Shown: positions 25,588 to 35,921, counted from the first letter of the stretch. The stretch is DNA of 64,000 bases from Pseudidiomarina insulisalsae (GCF_003987065.1 NZ_PIPY01000005.1:62001-126000); one strand, 5' to 3'. A program made the numbers and translations. The notes: generated from the sequence alone by a model not told the origin.

Positions 25588-27539
25588 TTGCTGAATTAGG
25601 CCAATTTGCCCTGGCGCTGGCGCTGGGCTTTTCATTATTGCTCGCAATTTATCCGTTATGGGGCGCCTATAAAGGGCATAGTGGGGCGATGCTGCTGGCG
25701 CGTCCGTTGGCATATGGACAGTTCGTGTTTACTGCAATTGCCTATGCGGCGCTGACCTGGGGTTTTGTGGTCAATGATTTCAGTATTGCCTATGTCGCGG
25801 CGAACTCGAATACGCAGTTGCCGCTGGCCTACCGCATTACTGCGGTGTGGGGCGCGCATGAGGGCTCGTTCCTGTTGTGGATGCTGATGCAGGCTGGCTG
25901 GATTGCCGCAGTCGCATTATTCTCACGGCGCATGCCGATTACTATGATGGCCCGCGTTCTCGCTATTTTGGGTCTTATCAGTATTGGTTTTTATCTGTTT
26001 ATGCTGACGGTATCGAATCCCTTTGATCGAACGCTGCCCTGGATTCCGGTGGATGGGCAAGACTTAAACCCGCTGCTGCAAGACCCGGGCATGATTATTC
26101 ATCCACCGTTGCTTTACATGGGGTATGTCGGCTTCTCAGTCGCCTTTGCCTTTGCTATTGCAGCGCTATTAACCGGCAAGCTGGACGCTGCCTGGGCACG
26201 GTGGTCACGGCCTTGGGCAACGGCGGCATGGTCGTTCCTGACGCTGGGTATCGCGATTGGTAGCTGGTGGGCTTATTACGAGCTTGGCTGGGGCGGCTGG
26301 TGGTTCTGGGACCCGGTCGAAAATGCCAGCTTTATGCCTTGGTTGGTGGGTACGGCCCTCATTCACAGTTTGGCGGTTACAGAAAAACGTGGTGCCTTTA
26401 AATCCTGGACCGTACTTTTAGCAATTTCGGCGTTTAGTCTGAGTTTGCTCGGTACCTTCCTGGTGCGCTCGGGCGTAATTGTCTCGGTGCACGCCTTCGC
26501 CACTGATCCGGCGCGTGGTTTATTTATTCTCGGCTTGCTGGCGGCCGTCATTGGCGGCTCGCTGCTGCTATTTGCCCTGCGTGGCGGTGTGGTGCAAAGC
26601 CACACTAAATATGAAGCTGTATCGCGCGAAGTCATGCTGCTTGGCAATAATATTCTGCTGATTGCCGCCACCATTGTGGTGTTGCTCGGTACCTTATTGC
26701 CACTGGTACATAAGGAGCTGGGACTGGGTTCTATCTCGATTGGCGTGCCTTTCTTTAATCAGATGTTTACCTGGCTGATCGTACCTTTTGTACTGTTGAT
26801 GGGGATGGGGCCATTAATGCGGTGGCGCCGGCAGGAGCTGAAGCCACTGCGCAACAGTCTGGCGTTGGCCTTGATGCTGGCCATTGGTCTCGGTTACGCG
26901 TTGCCGGCCATTTTTGCTGAGCAGGTTAAAGCAATGGCAGTGCTGGGTGTCATCATGAGTGCCTGGATTACGCTAACCTTGGTTACTGAATTGCGTCTGC
27001 GCGTTCAGCAGCGCAAGCAGGGCCTGGCGGGACTGAGTAAACTGGGACGTAGCCACTGGGGTATGGTGCTTGGCCATCTTGGCTTTGCCGTCACCCTGAT
27101 AGGTATTGCAGCGGTCAGTCAGTATGAGGTTGAACGCGACGTGCGCCTGGCACCGGGTGATAGTGTGACAGTACAGGGCTACCGGTTCCAGTTTGACGTG
27201 CTCAGTCAGCAGCAGGGACCAAACTATATTACCGATCATGCAGAGTTTTCGGTTTATTCAGGCGATCGCAAAATTACCGATTTGGTGACCGAAAAGCGTT
27301 TTTATACGGTGCAACGCATGAGTATGACAGAAGTCGGGCTTGATGCTGGCTTTACCCGCGATCTGTATGTCGCGTTGGGCGAGCCTTTAGACAACAGCGA
27401 TGCCTGGGCGGTGCGCATTTACATTAAACCCTTCGTGCGCTGGATTTGGCTGGGTGCCTTGCTAATGGCCCTGGGCGGGGCATTGGCAATGAGTGATAAA
27501 CGTTATCGTGCGTTTAAGAAACAACGAGGTGATGCATGA
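25584..27539 (+). CDS. ccmF: Cytochrome c haem lyase subunit CcmF
   Basis: A 651-residue polytopic membrane protein, full length for CcmF. The WWD domain reads [19 protein letters not shown] (about residues 230-250). Nearby [16 protein letters not shown] carries a haem-ligand-type His, and a large periplasmic domain precedes the last helix. With CcmH and CcmI it transfers haem from CcmE to the CXXCH motif of apocytochromes, such as the cytochrome c at 52691-53014. ATGA overlaps at both ends couple it to ccmE and ccmG. Confidence 0.97.
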   Translation: MIAELGQFALALALGFSLLLAIYPLWGAYKGHSGAMLLARPLAYGQFVFTAIAYAALTWGFVVNDFSIAYVAANSNTQLPLAYRITAVWGAHEGSFLLWMLMQAGWIAAVALFSRRMPITMMARVLAILGLISIGFYLFMLTVSNPFDRTLPWIPVDGQDLNPLLQDPGMIIHPPLLYMGYVGFSVAFAFAIAALLTGKLDAAWARWSRPWATAAWSFLTLGIAIGSWWAYYELGWGGWWFWDPVENASFMPWLVGTALIHSLAVTEKRGAFKSWTVLLAISAFSLSLLGTFLVRSGVIVSVHAFATDPARGLFILGLLAAVIGGSLLLFALRGGVVQSHTKYEAVSREVMLLGNNILLIAATIVVLLGTLLPLVHKELGLGSISIGVPFFNQMFTWLIVPFVLLMGMGPLMRWRRQELKPLRNSLALALMLAIGLGYALPAIFAEQVKAMAVLGVIMSAWITLTLVTELRLRVQQRKQGLAGLSKLGRSHWGMVLGHLGFAVTLIGIAAVSQYEVERDVRLAPGDSVTVQGYRFQFDVLSQQQGPNYITDHAEFSVYSGDRKITDLVTEKRFYTVQRMSMTEVGLDAGFTRDLYVALGEPLDNSDAWAVRIYIKPFVRWIWLGALLMALGGALAMSDKRYRAFKKQRGDA

Positions 27540-28102
27540 GTAAGGGCTGGCGTTGGGCTGTATTGCTATTACCGTTTCTGGCATTTGTGCTACTGGTGGT
27601 TTTCCTGCTGCGTGGTTTATTTTCCGACCCGACCGAACTTAGTTCGGCGCTGGTGGGTAAGCCTGTTCCGCAGTTTACTGTGCCCGATCTTTATCAACCG
27701 GAACGCACCTATACCCACGACATACTGAAAGGCCAGCCTCTGTTGCTCAATGTTTGGGCGACCTGGTGTCCCACTTGTCGTGCAGAACATGAGTACCTGA
27801 ATAAGTTAGCAGCCGAAGGCGTTGCCATTATTGGCCTGAATTATAAAGATGACTCCCGCGATAAAGCGGTGGCCTGGCTTAACACATTAGGTGACCCCTA
27901 TCAGGTAAATTTATTCGATGCCGACGGCAGCGTTGCGCTTGAATTCGGTGTCTATGGCGCCCCCGAAACCTTTCTGATCGATGCGAGCGGCACCGTCCGT
28001 TATCGCCATGTTGGCGACGTTAATGAACGGGTCTGGCAGGGCGAACTGGGGCAACGCTACCGGGCGCTACTCGACGGCGCGACACAGGAGACGAACAAAT
28101 GA
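27536..28102 (+). CDS. ccmG: Thiol:disulfide oxidoreductase CcmG/DsbE
   Basis: A 188-residue membrane-anchored thioredoxin-fold protein: one N-terminal helix, then a periplasmic domain with the active site WATWCPTCRAEH (Cys at about 80 and 83) and the cis-Pro region GVYGAPETFLID. It keeps apocytochrome and CcmH cysteines reduced for haem attachment. Overlaps ccmF and ccmH by 4 nt each. Confidence 0.96.
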   Translation: MSKGWRWAVLLLPFLAFVLLVVFLLRGLFSDPTELSSALVGKPVPQFTVPDLYQPERTYTHDILKGQPLLLNVWATWCPTCRAEHEYLNKLAAEGVAIIGLNYKDDSRDKAVAWLNTLGDPYQVNLFDADGSVALEFGVYGAPETFLIDASGTVRYRHVGDVNERVWQGELGQRYRALLDGATQETNK

Positions 28103-28599
28103 TTCATGCGCTGTCGCGTTGTCTGGCGTTGGCCAGTATGTTGTTTTTGATTAGTTTCGCGGTAACTGTTCCGTCTGCAGGAGCACAAAGTCTGCAGGAA
28201 TATGAGTTTGATGAACCGGCGCAGGAAGCACTGTTTCACGACTTGATTGATGAGTTGCGTTGCCCGAAATGTCAGAATCAGAGTATCGCAGACTCGAATG
28301 CTGAGCTGGCCAAAGACTTACGTGATCGTACCTATGTAATGGTCAAGCAGGGTGCGAGTAAACAGGAAGTCATTGATTATATGGTCGCACGTTATGGCGA
28401 CTTTGTTCACTACCAACCGCCGATGACGTTTGTTACCAGCATTCTCTGGTGGGGCCCTTTAACAGTGTTGGCCGTTGGTGCTTTGGTGATTTTATATCGT
28501 GTGCGCAGGCAGAAAGTTGAGGAAATTGAACTCGACGCAGGCGAGCAAGCGCGACTGGAAGAACTGCGCCGCGAAGGCGAAAAGGAGCAAAACCGATGA
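28099..28599 (+). CDS. ccmH: Cytochrome c maturation protein CcmH (CcmL/NrfF type)
   Basis: A 166-residue protein with a signal peptide (ending near AGAQS), the family motif LRCPKCQNQSIADS carrying the redox CXXC, a three-helix domain with MVARYGDFVHYQPP, and one C-terminal membrane helix. It acts with CcmG in apocytochrome reduction. As in many bacteria outside the enterics, CcmH and CcmI are separate genes here. It overlaps both neighbours by ATGA. Confidence 0.96.
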   Translation: MIHALSRCLALASMLFLISFAVTVPSAGAQSLQEYEFDEPAQEALFHDLIDELRCPKCQNQSIADSNAELAKDLRDRTYVMVKQGASKQEVIDYMVARYGDFVHYQPPMTFVTSILWWGPLTVLAVGALVILYRVRRQKVEEIELDAGEQARLEELRREGEKEQNR

Positions 28600-29819
28600 A
28601 TGTGCTACTGCTGGTTGGAATGGCCGTACTGGCGTTGTTAGCCGTTGCTCTGGTGGCATTTTTTGGTGTCCGGCAACGGGCACAGCGCCGCACCCGGCTT
28701 GATGTGAACCGCGAGCTTTACCAGCAGCGGCAGCAGGAGTTAAAGCAGGAGTACGCCGACGGCTTGTTAAGCGAAAAGGCATTTCAGGCTGCTCTGCGCG
28801 AATTGGACAAGCGCTTCGTCAACGAGAATGCCGAGCTGGAACAACTTGAAGAGCATGCGATTGGCCGGGGTATCTGGTTGCCGGCGGTTTTTATCGTGAT
28901 CTTCGCTGCGGTAGGCTACGCTTTGTTCGGTAGTTGGGAGCAGCAACGTTTCGCCGATCAGGCGCGGCAGCAACTCCCCGAGTTAGCGCAACAGGTGCTG
29001 AATAATCAGCAGGCAGCTCCCACCGAGGAGGAGCTGAAACTGTTCGCGCTCGGTTTGCGGCAGCGATTGCAGCAAGACGGTGGTGACGGTTTGACCTGGA
29101 TGCTCTATGCGCGCGCAACGACCGCACTACAGCGTTACGAACAGGCGTTAGAAGCATACGGCCACGCTTATCAGCTTGAACCCGAGCGCCCTGGTATTCT
29201 ACTTGGCTATGCACAGTTACTGATCAACTTAGGCGGTGCCGAGCAGTTGCAGCGCGCGGCGCGATTGCTATCTGAATTGCTGGCGCTGGAGCCACGCAAT
29301 ATTGATGCGCTGTCGTTAACCGGCGCAGTGGCCTATCAACGAGGTGACTGGCAACAAGCGGTGGAGGCCTGGCGTTTGCTAAGCCGCGTCATGAGCGCCG
29401 ACGATCCCCGTTACGTTGCCGTGCAAGAGGCACTGGCGGATGCCCGGGCACAGCTGGAAGCAACCCAACAGCAGTTGCGGGTGCGCGTAGAGCTGGCCGA
29501 TGCGTTACGCGCGCAGTTGCCCGAAGATGCCACTTTATTCGTATTTGTCAAAGCCGTTGATGGCGCGCCGATGCCGGCGGCTGTGGTGCGGCAACCGGTC
29601 AATGACTTTCCGGTTGAAGTCGTATTGTCTGACGCGCAGGCCATGCTGCCCGATTACAAAATGAGTCAGTTGAACCAATGGCTGGTTGAAGCACGTATTT
29701 CAACTGATGATCGTATTGAAATAGCTGCCGGTGACCTGGGTGCTGAGGCGAAAATAGTTACGCCTGCGCCCGATGCTGAAGTCACCCTGACGATTTCGTT
29801 GCAGCTGACACCCAACTGA
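28596..29819 (+). CDS. ccmI: Cytochrome c maturation protein CcmI
   Basis: A 407-residue protein with an N-terminal membrane helix, a cytoplasmic loop (NRELYQQRQQELKQEYADGL), a second membrane helix near residue 100, and a periplasmic TPR domain (LYARATTALQRYEQALEAYGHAY and following repeats to about residue 270). The C-terminal beta domain (ATLFVFVKAVDGAPMPAAV) is typical. It binds apocytochrome C-termini and hands them to CcmFH. Last gene of the ccm operon. Confidence 0.95.
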   Translation: MNVLLLVGMAVLALLAVALVAFFGVRQRAQRRTRLDVNRELYQQRQQELKQEYADGLLSEKAFQAALRELDKRFVNENAELEQLEEHAIGRGIWLPAVFIVIFAAVGYALFGSWEQQRFADQARQQLPELAQQVLNNQQAAPTEEELKLFALGLRQRLQQDGGDGLTWMLYARATTALQRYEQALEAYGHAYQLEPERPGILLGYAQLLINLGGAEQLQRAARLLSELLALEPRNIDALSLTGAVAYQRGDWQQAVEAWRLLSRVMSADDPRYVAVQEALADARAQLEATQQQLRVRVELADALRAQLPEDATLFVFVKAVDGAPMPAAVVRQPVNDFPVEVVLSDAQAMLPDYKMSQLNQWLVEARISTDDRIEIAAGDLGAEAKIVTPAPDAEVTLTISLQLTPN

Positions 29820-29833
29820 GCAAGGAGAAGCCA

Positions 29834-30580
29834 TTGAAGAATTCAATTCTAGCAGTAGTGCTTGCGGTGGTCGGACTAAGTGGCTGTGCGTCGGCGCCCG
29901 ACGACAACTACACTGACCCCCGCGACCCGTTTGAGGACGTAAACCGTGACCTGTGGGACTTTAATCAGGCATTTGACGAGAATGTGATTTGGCCGGTCGC
30001 GCGTACCTACGGCAAAATCCCACAGCCAGTGCGTACTGGTTTATTGAACGCCGCCGAGAACCTCGAGGAACCATCGTATTTAGTGAATAATGTACTGCAA
30101 GGCAAGTTCAAAGATGCCGGCGTGTCGTTCTGGCGGTTTTTAATCAATAGTACCGTGGGCGTCGTGGGCATTTTTGATGTTGCCACGCCGATGGGATTGA
30201 CGGTTCGTGAAGAAGCTTTTGGCGAGACGCTGGCCAGCTGGGGCGTAGGTAACGGGCCTTATCTGATGTTACCAGTGGTGGGACCCACCGTGCCCGTTGA
30301 CCGGGGGGGTGATATTGTCGATGGACTGTATTTTCCGCTGGATGATCTCAGCACGCCGACCAGCATCGCTCGTTTCACCATTAAAGCGCTTGAGCTGCGC
30401 TTGAGCTTGCAGGAGCAGGAACGCTTAATGGAGAACGCGCTCGACCCGTACAGCTTCGTGCGCGAAGCTTACTTCCAGCGCTGGCGCGACGACGTGTATG
30501 AAGGCAACCCGCCTGCTGAAGCCACCAACGAAGGTGAGCCAGAAGATCTGGGCGATGATTTCTATGAGCAATTTGATTGA
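29834..30580 (+). CDS. mlaA: Outer-membrane lipoprotein MlaA (VacJ)
   Basis: A 248-residue lipoprotein: signal sequence with lipobox LSGC (lipidated Cys18), then DPFEDVNRDLWDFNQAFDENV, SYLVNNVLQGKFKDAGVSFW and GNGPYLMLPVVGP, all MlaA signatures. It sits in the outer membrane with porins and removes misplaced phospholipids from the outer leaflet through MlaC to the MlaFEDB transporter. The start is TTG 29834 with AAGGAGA six bases upstream. The rest of the mla system is not in the window. It follows the ccm operon by 14 bases and may be cotranscribed. Confidence 0.95.
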   Translation: MKNSILAVVLAVVGLSGCASAPDDNYTDPRDPFEDVNRDLWDFNQAFDENVIWPVARTYGKIPQPVRTGLLNAAENLEEPSYLVNNVLQGKFKDAGVSFWRFLINSTVGVVGIFDVATPMGLTVREEAFGETLASWGVGNGPYLMLPVVGPTVPVDRGGDIVDGLYFPLDDLSTPTSIARFTIKALELRLSLQEQERLMENALDPYSFVREAYFQRWRDDVYEGNPPAEATNEGEPEDLGDDFYEQFD

Positions 30581-30602
30581 TGTATAAAAAGGACAAGATG
30601 AC

Positions 30603-31487
30603 ATGGTGAAAAAAGTCGTCATTCCCGTTGCCGGGCTCGGTACACGGATGTTACCCGCGACCAAGGCGATTCCAAAAGAGATGCTGCCGCTGGTCGACCG
30701 CCCACTCATTCAATTTATTGTTGAAGAGTGCGCGGCGGCCGGGCTGACCGATATTATTCTGGTGACTCACTCGAGTAAAAACTCAATTGAAAACCATTTT
30801 GATACCAGTTTTGAACTGGAAACCACCCTCGAGCAACGCGTGAAGCGTCAGTTATTGGCCGAAGTTCAGGCAATTACACCGCCGGGCGTGACCATAATGC
30901 ATGTGCGCCAGGGCGTGGCGAAAGGCCTTGGCCACGCAGTGCTATGCGCCCGGCCTTTAATTGATGATCAGCCATTTGCCGTAGTGTTACCTGACGTGCT
31001 GGTGGATAGTGCCAGCTGTGACATGAAGCGCGACAATCTGGCGGAGATGGTGCGCAACTTTAGAGAATCCGGTACCGCACAGGTCATGGTTGAGAAAGTT
31101 CCGGCAGATAAAGTCGATCAGTACGGTATTGCCGATATTGCTGGCAGTGACCTGGCCCCTGGTCAGCAAGCGCCGATCAAGCAGTTGGTCGAGAAGCCGC
31201 CAGTAGGCAAAGCGCCTTCAGATTTAGCCGTGGTTGGCCGCTACGTTTTTCCGGCAGAGCTGTGGGAACTGCTTAAACGCACTCCGGTAGGCGCAGGCAA
31301 TGAGATTCAGTTGACGGACGCGATGGCAATGTTGCTGGAGCAGCAAGCCGTGCATGCCTATTACATGAAAGGTCGGAGCAATGATTGCGGTAACAAACTC
31401 GGCTATGCGCAAGCGTTCGTTGAACGCGCCCTGCGTCATCCCGAGCTTGGCCCGGCCATGAAAGACTGGCTCAAATCGGTCGTTTAA
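30603..31487 (+). CDS. galU: UTP-glucose-1-phosphate uridylyltransferase
   Basis: A 294-residue nucleotidyltransferase with the signature [20 protein letters not shown] (residues 6-25) and the later VEKP and [10 protein letters not shown] motifs. It makes UDP-glucose for lipopolysaccharide, capsule and glycogen-type sugars in the cytoplasm. It is 22 bases downstream of mlaA and is followed by an intrinsic terminator that probably closes a ccm-mlaA-galU transcript or a shorter one. Confidence 0.97.
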   Translation: MVKKVVIPVAGLGTRMLPATKAIPKEMLPLVDRPLIQFIVEECAAAGLTDIILVTHSSKNSIENHFDTSFELETTLEQRVKRQLLAEVQAITPPGVTIMHVRQGVAKGLGHAVLCARPLIDDQPFAVVLPDVLVDSASCDMKRDNLAEMVRNFRESGTAQVMVEKVPADKVDQYGIADIAGSDLAPGQQAPIKQLVEKPPVGKAPSDLAVVGRYVFPAELWELLKRTPVGAGNEIQLTDAMAMLLEQQAVHAYYMKGRSNDCGNKLGYAQAFVERALRHPELGPAMKDWLKSVV

Positions 31488-31496
31488 TTCTTGCCC

Positions 31497-31521
31497 AAGG
31501 AGGGTTCATCCCTCCTTTTCT
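31497..31521 (+). terminator. Intrinsic terminator after galU
   Basis: AAGGAGGG and CCCTCCTT form a perfect 8-bp stem with a TTCAT loop; T residues follow (TTC TTC). It lies 9 bases after the galU stop. Confidence 0.85.
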
Positions 31522-31621
31522 TCCTGCGTTTGGTCGCTTTCTATTTCCTTTTTCCCGCGAAATATGTAGGGTAATACGGTTTTTCAAACACTATAACGAT
31601 AACGAGTGAAGGCGAATAGGT

Positions 31622-33172
31622 ATGGAACCTAAGACTAACTTACAACAGGACAATGGCTTTTTCGGTCAACCGGCCGGACTACAGACCTTGTTCTTTACTG
31701 AAATGTGGGAGCGCATGAGCTATTACGGCATGCGCGCGCTACTTGTTCTATTTATGACCGCAGCTATCCAGGAAGGTGGTTTGGGGATCACCGTAGCTGC
31801 CGCAACCGCTATTTACGGCCTCTACACCGGCGCGGTTTACTTCATGGGGCTGCCAGGTGGTTGGATTGCCGACCGTCTGATTGGTGGTCAGCGCGCGACC
31901 TGGTATGGCGGTATTGTGATCATGTGTGGTCACATTGTACTGGCGATTCCCTCGGATGTGACCTTCTTCCTGGGCCTGATTTTAGTGGTTCTGGGTACCG
32001 GCATGCTGAAGCCAAACATCAGCGCGCTGGTGGGTCAGCTTTATGATGACGGTGATGACCGCCGTGATGCCGGTTATACCCTTTACTACATGGGTATTAA
32101 CATCGGCTCACTGATTGGTTACCTGGTCACTGGTTACCTGATGGAAAACGTGGGTTGGCACTGGGCCTTTGGTGCTGCTGCCGTGGGCATGTTCTTTGGT
32201 TTGGTGCAGTACCGTGTCACCCTTCCTAAACTGGGTACCGTGGGTGCCGAAGCGCCAAAACCACTGTCACCACGCGGTCGTCAGCTGAGCTGGACCATTA
32301 TCGTTGGCTTTTTAGTCGCCTTAGGCTTTGTGTTTGTCGGCGCCACCACCGGTGCGATTGTTATCAATCCGATTGCCATTGCACAGTATGTAGCGCTGGC
32401 CGCGACCATTGTTTTCTTTGTTTATTACGGCAGTATCTTCATCTTCGGCAACCTAACCAAAAATGAAGCGAAGCGCCTGGGCGCATTGTTCCTGGTGTGT
32501 ATTGCTTCGATCTGCTTCTGGGCAGGGTTTGAGCAGGCCGGCTCGTCACTGAACCTGTTTGCCCGCGACCTGACGGATCGTATGGTTGGTTCCTTTGAAA
32601 TTCCAACCACCTGGTTCCAGATGCTGAACTCGGGCTTCCTGATTGCCTTGTCGCCTTTCTTCGCGGCACTGTGGGTCAACCTGACCAAGCGCATGATCAA
32701 CCCGTCTTACGGCTTTAAGAGCGCGTTAGGTCTGATCATTATGGCCAGCGGCTTTATTGTTATGTTTTTTGCTTCGCAGGTGGCAGCATCAGGCATGAAA
32801 GTGTCTCCGAACTGGCTGGTTGCGGTGTACTTCCTGCATACCGTCGGTGAGCTTTGCTTGAGCCCGGTTGCACTGAGTGCGGTCAGTAAATTGTCGCCAC
32901 GCCGTATGGCCGGCCAGATGATGGGTATCTTCGTACTGACTTACTCAATTGGTAGCCTGATGGCCGGTCTGATTGCCGGTAACCTGGACCCGGAGAATAC
33001 AGAAACTATGCCGGATATGTACCTGCAAATCACCATGTTTGGTATCGGTGTTGGCGTGATTGTGTTCTTACTGGCACTGAAAACCCGTAAATGGGAAGCG
33101 CTGGCAGGACAGCCTGATCCTGAGCACGTCGCAATCAATGCGAACGAGCCGGTAAAACAAGAGAAACTCTGA
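31622..33172 (+). CDS. Proton-dependent oligopeptide transporter (POT family)
   Basis: A 516-residue major facilitator protein with 12-14 membrane helices. The proton-coupling motif ExxERxxYYG appears as TEMWERMSYYGM (about residues 22-33), and the PTR2 signature regions GGWIADRLIGGQR and VLGTGMLKPNISALVG follow. It imports di- and tripeptides with protons across the inner membrane, equivalent to DtpA/YdgR proteins. Together with the S9 peptidase, the TonB receptors and ggt it supports peptide use. It converges with, and directly abuts, the LysR regulator. Confidence 0.95.
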   Translation: MEPKTNLQQDNGFFGQPAGLQTLFFTEMWERMSYYGMRALLVLFMTAAIQEGGLGITVAAATAIYGLYTGAVYFMGLPGGWIADRLIGGQRATWYGGIVIMCGHIVLAIPSDVTFFLGLILVVLGTGMLKPNISALVGQLYDDGDDRRDAGYTLYYMGINIGSLIGYLVTGYLMENVGWHWAFGAAAVGMFFGLVQYRVTLPKLGTVGAEAPKPLSPRGRQLSWTIIVGFLVALGFVFVGATTGAIVINPIAIAQYVALAATIVFFVYYGSIFIFGNLTKNEAKRLGALFLVCIASICFWAGFEQAGSSLNLFARDLTDRMVGSFEIPTTWFQMLNSGFLIALSPFFAALWVNLTKRMINPSYGFKSALGLIIMASGFIVMFFASQVAASGMKVSPNWLVAVYFLHTVGELCLSPVALSAVSKLSPRRMAGQMMGIFVLTYSIGSLMAGLIAGNLDPENTETMPDMYLQITMFGIGVGVIVFLLALKTRKWEALAGQPDPEHVAINANEPVKQEKL

Positions 33173-34075
33173 TTATCTGAAAGGACCTGAGTTGGTGAGT
33201 TCGCTCACCAACATATCGTATAACAACCGGGCGCAAGGCCCGGTTTTTTCGTCTTTAGGCAACACCAGATAGGTCGCGCCGCTGCGATGTGAACCCCCGG
33301 CGAGCTGAAGCTCGGTAAGCTGCGTCGACTGCTGAATGGTAAATGGCGGCAACCAGCAAAAGCCGATACCGGCCTCCACCAACTGCAGCGCTTCATTAAA
33401 GTTATTCACGGTCCAGCGTTGCTCGGCGCGCAGCCAGCCTTGCTGCTCCAGCGGCTTTTGCGCGGTATCACGAATGACAATTTGCAAGTGCTGACTTAAT
33501 TCATCAGGGCTCAGTGGCTGATTTCGCTGGGCCAGAGGATGGTTGTTGCTCACTACCAGGTGCAACTGAAAATTCGCGATAGGCTCACCCACGTAACCTT
33601 TTGGCACCTGATGGGTAATTACAATATCGGCACGTTTATGAATAATGGTCTCTAACGAGCCGGTGAGCACCGTGTCTTCCATGATCAGCCGGCTGCCGCG
33701 GCTATGCAGCTGAAACTCTTTTAACACCGGCAGCAGCAGGTTGCGGTCAAACACCATCTCGATGGCAAGTTTAATTTCAGGCTCCCAGCCTTGCTTGAGG
33801 TTCTCTGCCAACTGCTCAAGTTCAGTTACCAGTACCGTTAACTGCCGTGAGCGACGTAACATCACCTCGCCAATGTCCGTCAGCTCAGCCTTGCGGCCTT
33901 GCACTTGCAACAGCTTCACACCGAGCGTGTCCTGTAATTTGGCGACCGCGTGGTTCATTGAGCTCTGACTTTTATTCAGCGCCTGAGCCGCCTGGGCATA
34001 GCCACCAAAATCGACCACTGCCTGTAAAATACGCCATTGTTCAATCGTGGTGCGGGGCCGGTAACTGCTTGTCAT
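33173..34075 (-). CDS. LysR family transcriptional regulator
   Basis: A 300-residue protein with an N-terminal winged helix-turn-helix (TIEQWRILQAVVDFGGYAQA, then NKSQSSMNHAVAKLQDTLGV; residues about 8-65) and a periplasmic-binding-protein-like effector domain. The target is unknown. It lies 12 bases downstream of cmoB, with AGGAG near the cmoB stop, so it may be cotranscribed with cmoAB. Its stop abuts that of the convergent POT transporter gene, a possible but unproven target. Confidence 0.93.
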   Translation of the reverse strand: MTSSYRPRTTIEQWRILQAVVDFGGYAQAAQALNKSQSSMNHAVAKLQDTLGVKLLQVQGRKAELTDIGEVMLRRSRQLTVLVTELEQLAENLKQGWEPEIKLAIEMVFDRNLLLPVLKEFQLHSRGSRLIMEDTVLTGSLETIIHKRADIVITHQVPKGYVGEPIANFQLHLVVSNNHPLAQRNQPLSPDELSQHLQIVIRDTAQKPLEQQGWLRAEQRWTVNNFNEALQLVEAGIGFCWLPPFTIQQSTQLTELQLAGGSHRSGATYLVLPKDEKTGPCARLLYDMLVSELTNSGPFR

Positions 34076-34087
34076 GGCTGCTGACTC

Positions 34088-35059
34088 CTAGCGCTTGGCG
34101 ATAATCACGGCGCGACGCGGAGCAGGGTACCCCTCCAGCGTTTTAGCGTGATCATCAGGATCAAGAAAGTCCACCAGTGACTGGCCCGTCATCCACTGCG
34201 TGGCGCGCTGCTCATCGAGCGTGGTTACGTTCTCATCAACCACGCGGGCATCGCTGAAGCCACAGCGCTCAAGCCAATGCAGCAGGGCTGCGGTGCTGGG
34301 AATAAACCAGACGTTACGCATTTTGGCGTACGTCTGCCCGGGCACCAGCACGGTCGTCGTATCGCCTTCCACAACCAGCGTTTCCAGCACCAGCTGTCCG
34401 CCTTCACGCAACTGCGCCTTTAACTGGGTAAGAAAATCAACCGGCGAGCGGCGGTGGTACAGTACACCCATACTGAACACCGTATCGAAAGCACCCAGCT
34501 CGGGCAGGTCTTCCACGCCGAGTGGGAACAGATGGGCGCGACGCTGTAGTTCGGCGGACATAAAGTGGCGCACGGCAAAAAATTGCGCCATAAACAGTTG
34601 TCCGGGATCAACCCCCCAGACCTGATCCGCGCCGCTTTCAAGCATGCGCCATAAGTGATAACCGCTACCACAGCCGACATCCAGCACCTGCTGTCCGGTC
34701 AGGTCGCCCAAATGGGGCGCGACCCGCTGCCATTTAAAGTCAGAACGCCACTCGGTATCAATGGTCACGCCATGCAAATGAAATGGTCCCTTGCGCCAGG
34801 GTGTCAGCTGCTGCAACAGCCCACGGATACGATTTTGCTCTCCGTCGCTGACATCACTGCTAGTAACCGTTACCGTGTCACCTAAATCAACCTGTTCAGG
34901 CGGCAGCGTCGGCAGTTGGGCAACACAGCGCAGCCACTTGGGCAGCTCGCCATGTTGTTGGTCACGTTGCCATTGCTCAAGCTGTCGTGGCAAGTCGGTC
35001 AGCCAGTGGCGCAGGGGCGACCGCGCCACCGCAATCAAATCATCTTTAAATAAATCCAT
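34088..35059 (-). CDS. cmoB: tRNA U34 carboxymethyltransferase CmoB
   Basis: A 323-residue class I methyltransferase-fold enzyme. Motif I is [15 protein letters not shown] (about residues 120-134), preceded by the family segment [20 protein letters not shown] that binds carboxy-SAM. It transfers a carboxymethyl group to 5-hydroxyuridine 34 of tRNA using carboxy-SAM from CmoA, giving cmo5U and broad wobble decoding. A heptad element of about 90 bp separates it from cmoA, its usual operon partner. Confidence 0.97.
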   Translation of the reverse strand: MDLFKDDLIAVARSPLRHWLTDLPRQLEQWQRDQQHGELPKWLRCVAQLPTLPPEQVDLGDTVTVTSSDVSDGEQNRIRGLLQQLTPWRKGPFHLHGVTIDTEWRSDFKWQRVAPHLGDLTGQQVLDVGCGSGYHLWRMLESGADQVWGVDPGQLFMAQFFAVRHFMSAELQRRAHLFPLGVEDLPELGAFDTVFSMGVLYHRRSPVDFLTQLKAQLREGGQLVLETLVVEGDTTTVLVPGQTYAKMRNVWFIPSTAALLHWLERCGFSDARVVDENVTTLDEQRATQWMTGQSLVDFLDPDDHAKTLEGYPAPRRAVIIAKR

Positions 35060-35072
35060 AGAAAATCCAAAG

Positions 35073-35164
35073 CGTTATTAGTTATTGGTTATTAGATATT
35101 GGAAAACCAATAACCAATAACCAGTATCCAATAACCAATATCCAATATCTAATATCCACTAACG
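35073..35164. repeat. Heptad inverted-repeat element between cmoA and cmoB
   Basis: Left arm 35073-35102, 30 nt: CG, TTATTAG, TTATTGG, TTATTAG, ATATTGG. Loop AAAA. Right arm 35107-35164, 58 nt, eight units. The ends extend as AGCG and CGCT, making the outer palindrome perfect. It is the longest arm in the window, 30 plus four units. Transcripts of cmoAB would carry a long hairpin that can pair in several 7-nt registers. Confidence 0.9.
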
Positions 35165-35174
35165 CTCTCGTAGT

Positions 35175-35921
35175 TTAGTCTTTTACCGCTATGAGGGCGG
35201 CGAAGTTGTAGCATTGAAACCATACCTGTGTTGATGTGAAACCTACATCGGCTAGCCGTTGCTGGTGCGTTTCCAGACTGTCGATGCGCATCACGTTTTC
35301 AATGGCCGCGCGTTTCTGGCTGATTTCCAGCTCGCTGTAGCCGTTGGCGCGCTTGAATTCGTGGTGCAACTCAATGAGTACCTCATCCATGGCCGCGTCT
35401 TCGCTTTTGAATTTTTCCGCCAGCAGCAAGGCACCGCCCGGACGCAGGCCGTCGTAGATGCGTTGCAGCAGGTCGCGGCGCTGCTCTTGTGGTACGAACT
35501 GCAGGGTGAAATTCATGGTCACCACCGATGCTTGTTCGATACTGGTCTCACGTACGTCGGCACAGCGAACTTCGACCGGGACAGCGCTGCGAAAGCCTTG
35601 CAAGTGCAGGCGGCAGCGCTCGACCATGGCGGTCGAGTTATCAATGGCGATAATGTTTACAGAGTTATGGTCGCCAAGGTTCTGACGCATGGCCATGGTG
35701 GCGGCGCCCAGTGAGCAACCGAGATCGTAAAGGTTGCTGTTGGCCTGAGCATAGCGGTGGGTTAACTGACCAATGCCGTGCAAAATACTCTGATAGCCCG
35801 GTACCGAACGATTGATCATGTCCGGGAAAACCTCAACCACGCGCTGGTCAAACACGAAGTCACTGACCTGCGTTAACGGCTCGGCAAAAATTGCGTCGGG
35901 CTTACTGTCATAGCTGCTCAT
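35175..35921 (-). CDS. cmoA: Carboxy-SAM synthase CmoA
   Basis: A methyltransferase-fold enzyme of 248 residues that makes carboxy-SAM from SAM and prephenate. Motif I is LYDLGCSLGAATMAM; the segment VFDQRVVEVFPDMINRSVPGY is the family hallmark. The ATG at 35921 (MSSYDSKPDAIF) is preferred over GTG 35930 because the latter lies only two bases from the AGGA ribosome binding site. It is the first gene of the cmoA-cmoB-LysR series and is divergent from aspS. Confidence 0.96.
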   Translation of the reverse strand: MSSYDSKPDAIFAEPLTQVSDFVFDQRVVEVFPDMINRSVPGYQSILHGIGQLTHRYAQANSNLYDLGCSLGAATMAMRQNLGDHNSVNIIAIDNSTAMVERCRLHLQGFRSAVPVEVRCADVRETSIEQASVVTMNFTLQFVPQEQRRDLLQRIYDGLRPGGALLLAEKFKSEDAAMDEVLIELHHEFKRANGYSELEISQKRAAIENVMRIDSLETHQQRLADVGFTSTQVWFQCYNFAALIAVKD

